A stretch of 64,000 bases of DNA from Neonectria sp. B-13. Lineage: Eukaryota > Ascomycota > Sordariomycetes > Hypocreales > Nectriaceae. Below are positions 46,759 through 58,852 of the stretch, one piece after another. How positions within the stretch are numbered: the stretch's first letter is position 1; every line of letters begins with the position of its first letter. Location of the stretch: the NCBI GenBank assembly GCA_002682825.1, contig NOKP01000003.1:1922001-1986000 (forward strand), given 5' to 3'. The position numbers and the translations under genes are program-made. The notes below the pieces were generated by a model. That model had not been told where the DNA came from, searched no databases, and saw only the letters and a list, made by a program, of their open reading frames with translations.

Positions 46759-47552
46759 GTGTCCTGGAGAGGTTGATTGGAGGGGGGCTTCGAGGGCACT
46801 TTGGAGGGAGCTGGGGAATATAAAATCCATGAACCAAAGCATTGTCCTTGGATTCCTTGGGTTACAGGACTGATTGTGTGGTCGATGACAGTGTTTAGGC
46901 GGTCACCTGAACCGCAATAGATTTTCTTGAGTCACGGATATTCAAAAGCAAATTTCCACCATTAATGGTTTCAATTGACGAGAGGGGTGCTTCTTCGTGT
47001 ATCAAACGTTGGCTGCACTGTATGATAGACTGCTCGTTGATGTAAAGGAGGTGCGGGAACCCCCACCCTCGAATCATCCAGGTCCCCGTGCTCGATCTAC
47101 CTGTGTCCGATGATACTGGATCTATCATATGTAGGCAACACGATCTCACGTGTCTCTCATTTCGCCCATTGCGACACAGCCAAACAACCGGTCCCGGGCC
47201 CGTCAATCCATCCACTCGGTCACAATACCGTAGCGCAGCCCGCACCCTCCGACAAACTCCGCCCCACCCCCGCCCCCCACATCCATCGCAACCCCACCAC
47301 CACCCGACGGTCCAGTCCAGTCCCAGGGCAATGACGATAGGCAGGCAGCACGGGCAGCTTCGCAATCTTGGCTCGCTGGCATGGAAGTGTCCTCTTTCCC
47401 GTGAGGGAACAAGCGGTGTTGATTCCGTGGCGCAATTGGGTCTGGGCATCTGCGTCACCGCCCTTCTTGTTCTATATAGACGCGCTGCGTCCTGTTCCAA
47501 CTCCAACCCCGCCATCGAATACGCATCAGCGTTGGCTCTGTCAAACGTCAGG
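46759..47552. other. Intergenic upstream of 2-hydroxyacid dehydrogenase
   Basis: Promoter region, C/A-rich near 47225-47330. Long frames on both strands cross it but are Pro/His-rich or low-complexity and look non-coding. Confidence 0.5.
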
Positions 47553-48757
47553 ATGGCTACCAAGACCAAGATCTTGCTCTTGGGCAAAATCAGACAGTGA
47601 GTGCCGGGGATCAAATCCACTATATAGTCTATCAGTTCCGTCAATCCGTCGCTCTCCAAGCTGACCGCAACCCCAGCGCCCACTCTACCTGGGCCTCCCT
47701 CTCCAACATCGCCCACATCCTTACTCCCCAGGCCACCAACCGCGAGGCCTTCATCACCGAGGCCAAGTCTGGCGCCTTCGACGGCGTCACTGCCGCGTAC
47801 CGCACCTTTGCCTCCGTCAGCATCACCGGCCGCATCGACGCCGAGCTGCTTGACGCCCTGCCCTCGTCCCTCAAGTTCATCTGTCACAACGGTGAGCACC
47901 CGCACATAGTAGCAGGAGAAAGAGGCCGCGCGAATTGCTGATTGATGGCACGCCAGGCGCCGGCTACGACCAGATCGACGTTCCCGCCTGCACCGCGCAA
48001 TCCATCCGCGTCTCCAACACCCCCAGCGCAGTCGACGATGCCACCGCCGACCTGACCATCTGGCTGCTCCTCGGTGCCCTACGTAACCTGCCCACGTCTA
48101 TGGCCTCGCTGCGCAACGGCGCATGGCGCGGAAACCCCCCTCCGCGTCTCGGCCACGATCCCCAGGGCAAGGTGCTCGGCATTCTCGGCATGGGCGGTAT
48201 CGGACGCAACGTCGCGCGCAAAGCCCGTGTCTTCGGCATGTCGGTCCGGTACCATAACCGCTCGCCGTTGAGCCCGGAGATGGAGGATGGGGCTGAGTAT
48301 GTGGACTTTGACACCTTGCTCAAGGAGAGTGATGTGTTGAGCTTGAACCTCCCCCTAAATGTAAGTCTAAAGCCCAACGACCAGACATGTGACATAACCA
48401 ACGCCGACTACACAGCCCAAAACCCGACACACCATCTCCACCGCGCAATTCGCTCTCATGAAGCCTGGCATTGTCATTGTCAACACCGCCCGCGGCGCCG
48501 TCATGGATGAAGCAGCTCTAGTTCAGGCCCTCGAAGCCGGGCAGGTCGCTAGTGTCGGCCTAGATGTGTACGAGAACGAGCCTGAGATTCATCCAGAACT
48601 TATCACCAACGAGAACGTCCTTCTAGTCCCGCACATGGGGACTTGGACCGTGGAGACGGAGACCAAGATGGAGGAGTGGGCCATTGGCAACGTCCGTCTT
48701 GCTGCGGAGGAAGGTAGACTGAAGAGCATTGTTCCGGAGCAGAAGGATTTGGCATGA
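47553..48757 (+). CDS. GOR1: Glyoxylate reductase / D-isomer-specific 2-hydroxyacid dehydrogenase
   Basis: NAD(P)H-dependent reductase of glyoxylate or related 2-keto acids. Exons 47553-47596, 47677-47891, 47957-48360 and 48416-48757 give 334 residues. Joins restore KIRHAHSTWASL, CHNGAGYDQID and LNLPLNPKTRHTI. The nucleotide-binding motif is LGILGMGGIGRNVARKA. The catalytic triad is visible as Arg in NTARGAVMDE, Glu in YENEPEIHP and His in PHMGTWTVET. The hydroxypyruvate/glyoxylate branch is indicated by GAGYDQIDVPAC and the family order, but substrate and cofactor preference are not certain. Confidence 0.9.
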
Positions 48758-49745
48758 TGGCCTAGCAGACACGCTTTACCTAGAGTTAGCTGAAGACTAG
48801 ATAGACAGGAATACCCTAACATACACTCCGGCTCACGTAATAAAACGAAGGGAATATCTCTTCAATGCCTCTCCCTTCCCGACGTTTGCCTGGAAACTTA
48901 TGTAGCTGCCCTATCCTAAGTCCTGTAATAACAGCAATTCTGCCTTAAGAAGCGAATTCTAGGGCTAGGAAGAGATACCTTGATGTTAAAATTGAGTATG
49001 GTTAGGTGTCGTTAGTTAGGATTCAGGTTTTAATTATGAGACTTATGGCTTTGGTTAGGAGTGTATCCTGAGGGATATGGGAGTCTAGGACTGCCATGGG
49101 CACTTGATAGATGGATAGGCTCGATGCATATCGCTCTCTCAGTCTCAGGCGATTAAGAGGAGTTATCAGATGGCCAACCGTATCGTCGAACTCTGGAGTA
49201 GAAGAACAAATTCTTCTCGATTTTGGCTTGCGCTTGTCACGCAACCCATCACGACACAATGCCATCGAAACTTCTTGCAAGAGAGAAATCCTTGTAATTG
49301 AAAATCTACTCTGTCCTTAGCCACGGTTGACGGGCCTTTATCGAGGGTTAACCCCAGTCCTCTATGTGGGGGAATCTCATCTCCGGATTCTATCGCATCC
49401 ATTCATCCATTCCGTTCATCCATTTCATGCCTCGAAGGGGAATCATGATTAGCAGAAAAGCCAACGCCATTTTGTTGAAAAAGCAAGATTTTTTGACCCC
49501 TTCCTGCACCATGCAAAGAACTGTTCTCGGTTTGAGAGAAGCAATCCAAAAAAAGAGCACCAAAAACAATAAAAACTTCATAAAAAAACCGCAGGTGATC
49601 TGGTAGCTCTCCCAGCCCAGATGCCATGCAAGTTCATGCTGTTGAAAACAGAATTTTGCCAGTTGCCGTGTCGATATAATTGGGAAAGTTCGTTACACGT
49701 AGGAGTCCAGTTGAAGGATCCTTGGGTATGATTACATGGGAACGC
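48758..49745. other. Convergent intergenic region
   Basis: 3' regions of GOR1 and SAH1, about 1 kb, AT-rich (poly-A runs near 49550-49590). No gene seen. Confidence 0.5.
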
Positions 49746-51213
49746 TTAGTAGCGGTAGCTGCAAAGACGGTTAGCACGGTGGTCTAGTCGCACGGTATGG
49801 TATGGGGATAACGTACATCTCGGCCTTGAAGGGACCCTCGATAGGGAGACCAAGGTACTCGGCCTGGACGTCAGTGAGGGTGCTGAGCTCAGCCTGGCAG
49901 TGGGCAAGGTGGAGACGGGCGACCTCCTCGTCGAGGATCTTGGGGAGGACGGTGACACCAACGTCGAGCTTGCCAGTCTTGGCGAACTCAACGTACTTCT
50001 TGCCCCAAGCGGCGTCGGAGGCCTTGAACAGCATGATCTGAGCCAGGACCTGGTTGGTGAAAGAGCAGGACATGACGAAAGAGGAGTGGCCGGTGGCACA
50101 GCCGAGGTTGACCAGACGTCCCTCAGCGAGGAGGATGATGTGGCGGCCGCTGGGCATGAGGAAGCGGTCGACCTGGGGCTTGATGTTCTGGACGGAGGTG
50201 GCGTTCTTCTTGAGCCAAGCGACGTCGATCTCGATATCGAAGTGACCGATGTCTGTGTGACGTTGTTAGGACTGTGCGTCAAAGAGAGAGACGGATGGTA
50301 GGAGGAACTTACTGCAGACGATGGCATCGTTGCGCATGGCCTCGAAGTGCTGGCCAGTGAGGATGTCACGGCAGCCAGTGGTGGTGACGAAGATCTGGCC
50401 GATCTTGGAGGCCTTCTCCATGGTGGTGACTTGGTAACCGGCCATGGCAGCCTGAAGGGCGTTGATGGGGTCAACCTCGGTGACGAGGACGCGAGCACCC
50501 ATGGTGTTGAGGGCCATGGCGCAGCCCTTGCCAACATCACCGAAACCGGCGACAACGGCGACCTTGCCGGCAACCATGACGTCGGTAGCACGCTTGATAC
50601 CGTCGATCAAAGACTCACGGCAGCCGTAGAGGTTGTCGAACTTGGACTTGGTGACGGAGTCGTTGACGTTGATGGCGGGGACGAGGAGCTTGCCCTCCTT
50701 GAGCATGCGGTAGAGATGGTGGACACCAGTGGTGGTCTCCTCAGAGACACCGAAGCAGTCCTTGAGCTGCTCGGGGTACTTGGTGTGGACAAGGGTGGTC
50801 AGGTCACCACCGTCATCGAGGATGAGGTTGAGCTTCTTGTCATCCTTGAAGGCGAGGAGCTGCTGCTCGAGGCACCAGTTGTACTCCTCCTCGGTCTCAC
50901 CCTTCCAGGCGAAGACGGGGACACCGGCGGCGGCAATGGCAGCGGCGGCGTGGTCCTGGGTGCTGAAGATGTTGCAGCTGGACCAGGTGACCTCGGCACC
51001 GAGAGCAGTGAGGGTCTCGATGAGGACAGCGGTCTGGATGGTCATGTGAAGGCAGCCAGCGATGCGGGCACCGGCGAGGGGCTGGTCGGAAGCGTACTTC
51101 TCACGGGTGGCCATAAGACCGGGCATCTCATTCTCGGCGAGCTCGATCTCCTTGCGGCCAAAGGCGGCGAGGGAGAGGTCGGCGACCTTGAACTTGTGGG
51201 CGGGAGCAGACAT
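49746..51213 (-). CDS. SAH1: Adenosylhomocysteinase (S-adenosylhomocysteine hydrolase)
   Basis: Splits S-adenosylhomocysteine into adenosine and homocysteine, relieving product inhibition of methyltransferases. Exons 51213-50313, 50252-49817 and 49758-49746 give 449 residues, exactly the family length. The NAD+ site is [16 protein letters not shown]. Substrate and catalytic residues lie in [40 protein letters not shown] and [11 protein letters not shown]. The last exon has only 13 nt and encodes the end YRY, the conserved C-terminus whose Lys/Tyr reach into the neighbouring subunit's NAD site. The leader upstream of 51213 is strongly pyrimidine-rich in the sense direction, typical of highly expressed fungal genes. 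Confidence 0.97.
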
Positions 51214-53089
51214 TGTTGCGTGTGAGAAGGGGATGAGATGTATGGGTAGATGGGGAGGAGGGATGGAAGAAGAGAAAGAGGAAGAAGAAGAGGAAAAGGA
51301 AGAAGAAGGAGGACGGATTGAGGGCAGTTAAAAAAGCGAGACGAGGTTGAGGAGGAGGAGTGAGATAAGATGGGGGGAGTGGGGCCTTTTTTTTTCGGTT
51401 GCTTCGCTGAGAAAGTGTCTGAGAGGGGGGAGGGGCAAGTCTGAGGAGGGGTTGGTGGGTTCCTGCGCACTGTTTGGTGGGTTGGTGGGTTGGTGGGTGT
51501 GTCGGCGGTGAAAAAGAGGAAAAGGCGGCGCAAAAGGAGGGGCAAATTTTCATGTTTCCCGTCTTTTCTGCTCAAGCAACCAGCGAGAGCGGGGCAATTC
51601 TCCGTTCGTTCAGTCTGCGAGCTTCCACCATTGCTGTAGACCGTACTAGGTACATGGAACGGACGAGTAGTAAGTACTAATTGTCATGTACAGCAGTACT
51701 TGCTTGGGTTAACCCTGTCCAAATTACCCTCCATTGCCCTGGGGACTGCTGCCCGGCTGCTGTTACGGATCCATCCTCTGCTCTTGTTGTCGTCGGACGG
51801 CCATTCAGAAGCGGCCGGGTCCGGGGCTGGTTACAGGGAGTGGAGTCCAAACCCTCGAGAACGGACAGGTACAGGTACCCGTAGCGTTCAGTATTCGTAC
51901 AAACTGAAGTACCCGGGCTGTCTGGGAGGAAAAGAGGAACCAAGCGTGAAGCGTATTCGTAACAGCCTGAGCTACCCGTGCCGTAGTATTTTTTCTCTTT
52001 GCAAAGACCACGTTGAGTTTTCTGGTTCAATGACTGGGTCAGCGGCTTCTTCTCTGCCCTTTATTTGTCTTTAGTTGCGTGCGTCCTTTTCCCCCGCTCT
52101 CATGCTTTCCCTTACTGAAGTTGACAAAGTACCTAAAGTAAGTACTAAGTAGGTGCCAGAAATTAACGGCAGGACACGGCTTGACCACCAACCCCTCAAG
52201 GTCAATCAGTCTCTTCCTTCTGTCTCACCCACACTCTCTTCTCTCCCTCCCTTGCTCCCTTGCTCCCTTGCCGCCTTGCTCTCAGACCCCGCTCCCGGAA
52301 GCCGAACAAGGCACCGTAACTTGGCTTGCTGCAGGGCCCCCGCTCCCAATTGGACCCCCTGGATCCAATCAATACTCCTTGACCCCTCGACCCGGCGTCT
52401 CCAAGTGAAGTCCTACCGGGAGTTGCTGGGGGTGGCGTGGCCTTGTTGCCTTTATGCTCGAACACACGACAAACACACCGAGACCTTGTCCATCTTTGCC
52501 CTGCGTGCTTATGAACCGAAGGGTTAGTGCACAAATAGTGTATGCCGTGTATGCCCTGTTTAGACCCGGTCCGAACGGTGAGACGGAAACAATTGGATGG
52601 CACATGTACCTCCATCAATGGCAGCGATAGACACCGTCCTACGTAGCTCAAAATGCACGCCCTGCTCACTTGCCCATGGAAACCCGACTTGGCTTCATCA
52701 GTCTCTTTTTTATTTATTCAAATACTTGTTTCAGTCTTCGCGGAGCCTTCCCTAAGAAAAGGCCCCGCGGTTGAGTTTATATACCAAGGTAGGCAGCGAG
52801 GCTCTAGTCCTCGCAGTCCTACGCATGTACCTGGTCTCGAGGGCTTGGGTGAGTTCTCCCTCTCTCTCTTCGCAGCCATGATTCATGGCTGGTTGGACAA
52901 CTACCCCCACCGTCACCACCTTGTCCAACATCTGCTTTCAAGTGCTCCTCTCTTTCTCAACGCTTTAAATCTAGACCAGCACTCAATTATATTCCACATT
53001 GTCCGGAACGCCGCCAATGCAAACCGTCACTGAGCGTCTCATTTCCCAAAATTCCCTCGAGACACGTCATATCCTTTTCCTGGTACCCT
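51214..53089. other. Intergenic between SAH1 and eIF3h genes
   Basis: Promoter and leader of SAH1 on the left (polypurine on plus at 51253-51313, G-rich repeats at 51451-51498) and the 3' region of eIF3h on the right. ccctccc/cttgctccc runs lie at 52240-52275. No convincing gene. Confidence 0.5.
51451..51498 (+). repeat. GTTGGTGG repeats, G-rich on plus
   Basis: GTTGGTGGGT at 51451, then three tandem GTTGGTGG-like units at 51473-51498. The sense strand of SAH1 is correspondingly C-rich (ACCCACCAACC). GG and GGG runs spaced by 1-2 nt could form a G-quadruplex on the template strand. Confidence 0.7.
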
Positions 53090-54330
53090 TTATTTGGGCA
53101 ACAGATTCTCCCGCACAGCAAACATCTTGGCAGTGACATTGGCCGTGAATCCATCCACCTGCTTGCTGTACTGTTCCACCTGCTTCGCGTTCAGCATACC
53201 CTCCAGCCGGCTAGGCTCTTGGGGTAGCTTGAACAGCCGCTGCCACTCATCCTCGGGCAGCGGCGTCTGCTTGGCCGCCGCTCGCTGCGCATTCTCCGCC
53301 TTGCGCTTCGTCTGCCATTGTGTAATCTTGGTCTGCTCTCGGCCCAGTTGTCGCTGGTAGAACTGGAAGTTGTTGAGGTCGGTGTAGTGCGACTCAATGC
53401 TCTCGAGAAGGAGATCACACGTCTTCTCGAGGAAGGGGTCGATCGCCACGTCGAGGGCGTCGATGGAGGGGTACAGCGGGGGCTTGACCGTCTCGCGGTT
53501 GAGGTCCGTCAGCGAGGTGGGCTGCTCGATCTCCTCCGCGGTGGGGGCAGAGGGGATCTGGTGCAGGAAGGTGGTGAGGAGGTGAGAGTTGTGCACGTGG
53601 ATGGGGTACTCGACAAGGATGTCCTTGAACGTGAGCTTCGATTTTTGCAGGCTGCGTATTGTCCAAGTCAGTCTTCTCTGGTCACATCACAGAGGCTCCG
53701 GGTATCCGCAATATTGACTCACCTCTCGGTTGTGAACTTGCCCTCCTTGTAGGCGGTCATGAAGGCGGCGGAAAGGCGGAATGCCCTCAGGGCCAGGTTA
53801 CCCTGGGAGCTCTTGCTGGCATCGTAGACGAGCGCCACAGTGTTGTCGTTGTCCTTCTGGTAGTGGACCTGGTTCTCGACGAAGCTGATGTTGAGGAAGT
53901 TGCCCATGGTCGCGCTGGTGTACCAACCGACGTTGTTGGCATCCACGTTGACCTCCTTCAGGTGTCGGATCATCTCGTTCTGGTAGGTGATGTTGGCCTT
54001 CTGTCGGGGGGCAGCCGAGGCAAGCAGCGAGCTGTCATTCTGGTGGCTGTCGGTGGTGGCGCTATCGACGGTGGGGAAGGGGAAGGTGTTGGTGACCTCG
54101 AGGAGGCTGTTCTGGTCCAAGCCGACGATCGAGCCGGTGGCAGCGGAGGGGAAGGCCGTGGAGCAGTGCTTGGCAATCTTCATGATGACCTAGACGCAGC
54201 GTGGTCAGTACTCCCGCCTCTCATACCTCATCTTGTGAGGGGAGGCCCCAAGGTGGGGCGGGGCAGTTGGACTCACCAGAGCCTCGACCTGGACGGCCGT
54301 AAAAGGCACATCTTTGGGAGCGTCACCCAT
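53090..54330 (-). CDS. eif3h: Eukaryotic translation initiation factor 3 subunit H
   Basis: Subunit of the eIF3 complex that binds the 40S ribosome. Exons 54330-54277, 54189-53723 and 53651-53090 give 360 residues. The MPN domain occupies about residues 10-160: [55 protein letters not shown] and [20 protein letters not shown]. The JAMM metal-binding His-x-His is absent (GWYTSA), as expected for the non-catalytic eIF3h branch. The C-terminal half is helical, with a charged stretch ([20 protein letters not shown]) and ends [10 protein letters not shown]. eIF3h is retained in filamentous fungi but lost in budding yeast. Confidence 0.95.
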
Positions 54331-55139
54331 TTTGACAGAGGTTCGGGGAGGATATTCACGGGACCGCGAGAGACGGGAGAGACGTTCGGCGCTAGGATCG
54401 CGATGCGGGCGGGTGGTGTTGCAAGGTACTCGGGCTCCTGAGGTGGGAATATCGAAACTTTTCGCATCCGATTTGTGGGCGTTGTGGGATGTGGGCGGTG
54501 AGACACGGCAGATTTCCCATCCCGTCACCGTTTGCCGTTTCACACCCAAAACCTCACTGCTGCGTTTGGCCGTCTGTTCAACGCTATCTGCTACAAAGCT
54601 AAAACCCAGTTCCGTTCGTTCGAATTCTGCGGATGCATTTTCCGACTCTTCTACTTGAACCTGTTCACCCCATGTTACGAATGCATGCGCTGAGCCATCA
54701 TGACACCATATTCCAGTCACGCAGAGAGACAGCACTCGTCTCAGTCCCATGTCCAGTTTACGATTTTATTTATTCCCAGTGACCTTCTACTCTCGAACCC
54801 CCAGACGCCCTTGTTTTTGTCTAAATCCTGTTTTTCTCGTAACCCATAACCACCCATTGGTTTCACAGACCTGTCATCACGCATCGCATCTCTGGCCTCC
54901 CCGAACAACCGAGTCAAGAGTCGCGGAGACTTCGGCTTCATGTACCCAAGGCCCTCATCCTTGAGTCATGATAGCCCTGAAATATCTCGGCATAGGGGCC
55001 TGGCTGTTTCGCTGTGCCATTATGCCGGCACAGAGCTTTGACCCATACCTAATGCCGAACCAAAAGGTAACATTTCGACCCTCGGGCCGGCCTCTCGCAT
55101 GGCTTTTGGCGTTGATCAACTGTCCTACCGCCTCAGAAT
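54331..55139. other. Intergenic upstream of eIF3h
   Basis: Promoter of the eIF3h gene and 3' region of the UPF0643 gene. No gene seen. Confidence 0.5.
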
Positions 55140-55855
55140 TCAGTCCTTCCAGGGGATAATTTCCCATGATTCCGCGTCGTCTCGGATAATAAGGCGGTGT
55201 TGATCAATCTTCCAGAAGGCATACATGGCACGAGTCGCTCCCGCGGCTTCTCGATGCGCCGGCCCTTTGCCTCCATTCTTGGCATCCTCCCTCGTCCTCC
55301 AGATGCAGGTCGCCAAGTTCCGCAGGTCCGAGTCCGGCTCTCCAAACCAATACCTGCACCTAGTCAGCAAGGAATTGTCTACCGGTATACCCCTGAAAGG
55401 CGCACTTACTTGAGGAACCCGCCGCTGGCGACGGCTTCTGCATGAGCTGCCTGGTCCAGACGACCAAGATCGGCGTACTCTGTGCTCGCCTTGATTTGCG
55501 ATTTGAAAGCAACAATATAGAACGAGGTCTCCTTGAAGCCTTTTCCGGACTCGGTTGCAAGGCGCTTCACTTCTGAGATCACCTCTGGCCAGTTGAAGGA
55601 CTCGACATATGGTGCTGTCGCATAGTCCGCCCGGAGAACTTGCAGTCGGGTCAAGCTCCGAGCCAACAGCGCGTTCTCGTGGTTGAGCGTGTCCAAGTCG
55701 AGCAGATGGTCTTGCTCTGCGTACGGAGACTGCATCAAGTAACGCCCATTTGTGAGGAAGCCAGGGTCGATCTGGTTGACTTGCACTTGCGCATCACTCT
55801 TTGAAAACCCCCCGAGATCCGCTCCCGGGGCTGTCTGAACGTCCACGTATGCCAT
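55140..55855 (-). CDS. UPF0643 family protein
   Basis: Exons 55855-55410 and 55353-55140 give 219 residues. The intron is 56 nt and the join reads GGFLKYWFGEPDSDLRNLAT. The N-terminal half is variable (MAYVDVQTAPGADLGGFSKS). The C-terminal half carries the family core: ETSFYIVAFKSQIK, then NLATCIWRTREDAKNGGKGP, HREAAGATRAMYAFWKIDQH and RLIIRDDAESWEI. Yeasts and filamentous fungi have one or two members, and the function is unknown. The arrangement of an aromatic, charged C-terminal sheet resembles a small enzyme fold, but I do not assign one. Confidence 0.8.
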
Positions 55856-57053
55856 TGGGCGTTTTGATGGGTGTTTTCGAACAAGGCAGGTTTTTGTGAC
55901 TTCAACGGCTGTCTTGTCGAGTCAATTGGCACGGAAGCGGTTGAGATGGTGGTCGGAATGCGTCGTGAGATGGAGAGGGAACAAGCTGTGAATGAGACGG
56001 CCCTCTCAACAGCACGAGCACGACCATTTTATCATTACAACCGGCACTGTCCATGCGTCCATAAGCCATAGGCCATCGAGCATGGAATAACGTGCTAGAT
56101 GACACCATCCCGGCTCGACTTATTCGTACGCCGGCAAGTGTGGGTCGGCTACAGTCCTGTCAAAGGGGCCAAAAGGCCGCCAGCAACCTTGTTGGTGCGG
56201 GCTGTCGGGTTTCGAGGCCGACGACGGCACCTCGGAGATGCCGGAAGGAAATTTCCAGCTCCGAATCTCTTATCTCGCATAACGAAGAGCCATTCTTATA
56301 GGAACGGGCTCCCTTCCGTGGCTGCTATCTGTTTATCTTTTGTTGTTTTTTTCATGTGTCTCCGCTGGCCTCAATTTCATACCCGAGCGAGCATGTGGAG
56401 TTATTGGCCCGAGTCCGTCTTCGGAACTCAGTTTGAAGGCTGGACTAACACGCGCGTTCGTAGCGGAAACTGGAAGCGCTTACGCACAACATTTTACCCC
56501 TTGATCACCATCGAGCCTCACCGCCAGAAGCAACGCCAATCTTTTCCCTGACTCCGGCAGTTGGGTATAACGCGGAGACGCTTGAAGATAGGAACAAAGC
56601 GTAACTTGGTGCAGGGCTAACGCAGGCCATGGCTGCGCAGGTGCCGCTAAAGACGGTGACAGCTCACTCTTCCGTCTTACATCCGTCTTCGAGATACATA
56701 TATCGACGCACCCTCGCTCACTCTCGGCTTTTCTTTCCCGCACCTTGATGCCTGTGCAGATACGAGCACACAAGTGGAAGAGAGAATTATGTTGTCGCAG
56801 TGTTTCTAATATGCTTTCTAGGGCGGATTGGGATGGCTTGTGCAAACACGTCAGACGCCACGAAGATGTCGACATTTCGGGGACTCTTGTTCGTTGACCT
56901 CATCGCCGGCGGTGTAAGAGAACGTCATGTCACCAACTTTTGGTTGGCCCCTCTTAACTGTCGCTCGTCCCAGAGTTTCGTGGTCATTCCTAGACAACCT
57001 GGTGTTGTCGTGTGTCGATACGAACCACAGGATCTCGGCTCTGTTTCCCAGAC
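55856..57053. other. Intergenic between UPF0643 and SAM-carrier genes
   Basis: Upstream of the UPF0643 gene and 3' of the carrier gene. Only short non-family frames. Confidence 0.5.
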
Positions 57054-58115
57054 TCACATCTGAACGTCATCTTCCCTATCCAATTTCCTCATTTTCAGCC
57101 ACTCCTTGGCCATCTCATATGTTCCGAGGTACAATCCACTGCCCAGCATCGTCCACCCTGACCGCAGAGCCGCACCACGGAAGAACCCCCGCACACCTCT
57201 CTCACCATACACCTCTCGCGTGATCGTCCACGCCCCCTTGCTCCCCCGTTTCCCGTCGGTAATGATGTCGAGCTCCCGAGATCCTGCGCTCAGCATCATC
57301 CGTGTCTTGACCACGTCGCTCGGCGTGGTGATGAACGCTGCCAACGCACCCGCACCGCCTGCGCTACATCCCGTTACCAGTCCCGTTTCCAGGAGGTTTC
57401 TTGTCGTGTCATCACGGCCGGCGGATCTCGACTCCCAAACCCGCGCCCGGACATGCTCGAAAATCGGAAACTGTAGCGCCGTGAAGGGGAGGTTGCGTGC
57501 AACGAGAACCGTGTACCCTGTGAAGAGTCGCTTTGGCGCCCCAGCGCCGCCGAGCTGGCGAAAAGCTCTTAGCGACGTAGATGCATCTATCTTTCCTTTC
57601 CCTCCTTGGTTGCCCTGGAGCATCTGAGCGTTCTGCTTGATCACCTCTGCTGGTGCAAGAACCAAACAAGAAGCCATTTCCGCAACTGCGGAAGCAGATG
57701 AGTGTACCAGAGGCTCTGGAAACGGCGTCGTCCGCCCAATGAATCGCTTGGCACTCTCGTAAGTCGAGAAGAACAGGCCAGCTACATATGTGTTAGTTCA
57801 CGTCGTCAACTGCTTAGCAGCAGTAGAGCCATCAACCGAACCTGCTGGGAGCGTAGCCAGCACTACACTCCCAATTCCCTGGTACAGGCCCCGTAAAACG
57901 GGTGCCTTGTTCGTCGGACTCGATGCATATGTTTTCAGATAGTCCTGGCTTTGATAACGGGTTTTCAAGGTATCCAAGGGATAGACTAAGACGTCGACTG
58001 TGAACGCCGCGATGGCCCCGGCCTGGATTATGATCCGACTTGTAAGCCATAGTGGTCTGATTTGAGACGAGCATCATAGTTCCCAGTCGGCACTTACCGC
58101 ATAGATCTCGATCAT
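57054..58115 (-). CDS. PET8: Mitochondrial S-adenosylmethionine carrier (SLC25A26/Pet8-like)
   Basis: Exchanges cytosolic SAM for mitochondrial SAH across the inner membrane. Exons 58115-58098 (18 nt, MIEIYA), 58022-57842 and 57781-57054 give 308 residues. All three carrier signatures are present: PLDTLKTRYQSQ in repeat 1, PAEVIKQNAQ in repeat 2 (the Glu-for-Asp form typical of SAM carriers) and PSDVVKTRMM in repeat 3. GLYQGIGSVVLATLPAAGLF and GVRGFFRGAALRSGWTMLGS are the matching conserved loops. The C-terminus is charged (KMRKLDREDDVQM). The 18-nt first exon was chosen because it provides the short matrix-lacking N-terminus usual for carriers. Confidence 0.92.
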
Positions 58116-58852
58116 CTTCCGGGCCGCAGATCAGATGTTACGGGCACTTGTTGATCTAATATCATGCCTGCCCTGCATGTTATATATCAAGTGTGAATGC
58201 TGCTCTCAATCCCGGTGATGTCATCGAGGGTGTCGCACTGTGCGGTCGATCCCCGAGGCTTATCCTTACCCTGCAGACCGACCCCAGAAACTCGAGGTTG
58301 ACGTCAACGCCTCCACGGAATTTCTCTGTGACGCCTTGATGTTTTAGTGTTAAGATTTTTCTTGCCATGCCCATTAATCGATTTGAACTGTACAATCGTG
58401 GGATTTCAATTGCCTGTTTGTAATTGTTGCATACTGCTGCCCTACAAATAAGACTAGCCTGTCTAGTCTATTGAAGCATTTATGTTGAAGGGTCCAATGC
58501 TATAGGGCAACGAGTGCCAGAAGTCTACCTCAGACTTAATATCAGATAGCCAGATGAAAATCCAGCTGACGTGCCTGACGCTATTTCTGTATCTGGTCGC
58601 TAGCGGCTATTGCTATAATTCCTTAGCATAGGAATCTAGGTCAAGAATCCGAAGCCTCATGGTCATATTAGCGACGCATACCAAGTCATGCGAGATGCGC
58701 CATCCTATGTACATTTCCCGCAGACCAAACAACCCCTCAACGCGTGTTCCCCATTTTCTATATTGACTCCGAACGTTTCCCATGATCCCAGTATGCTTGC
58801 GTTCCCGCTTCTATGTGCCGTGCTCTATACCCAAACCCGTGCGCGCTGGAAA
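58116..58852. other. Intergenic between SAM-carrier and PTC7-like genes
   Basis: Promoter of the carrier gene and 3' region of the phosphatase gene. AT-rich (about 58430-58640). No gene seen. Confidence 0.5.

Noticed and set aside
46895..47905. 336-codon minus-strand frame before and over GOR1
   Set aside because: Its right half is antisense to GOR1 exon 2 and its left half has no protein-like pattern.
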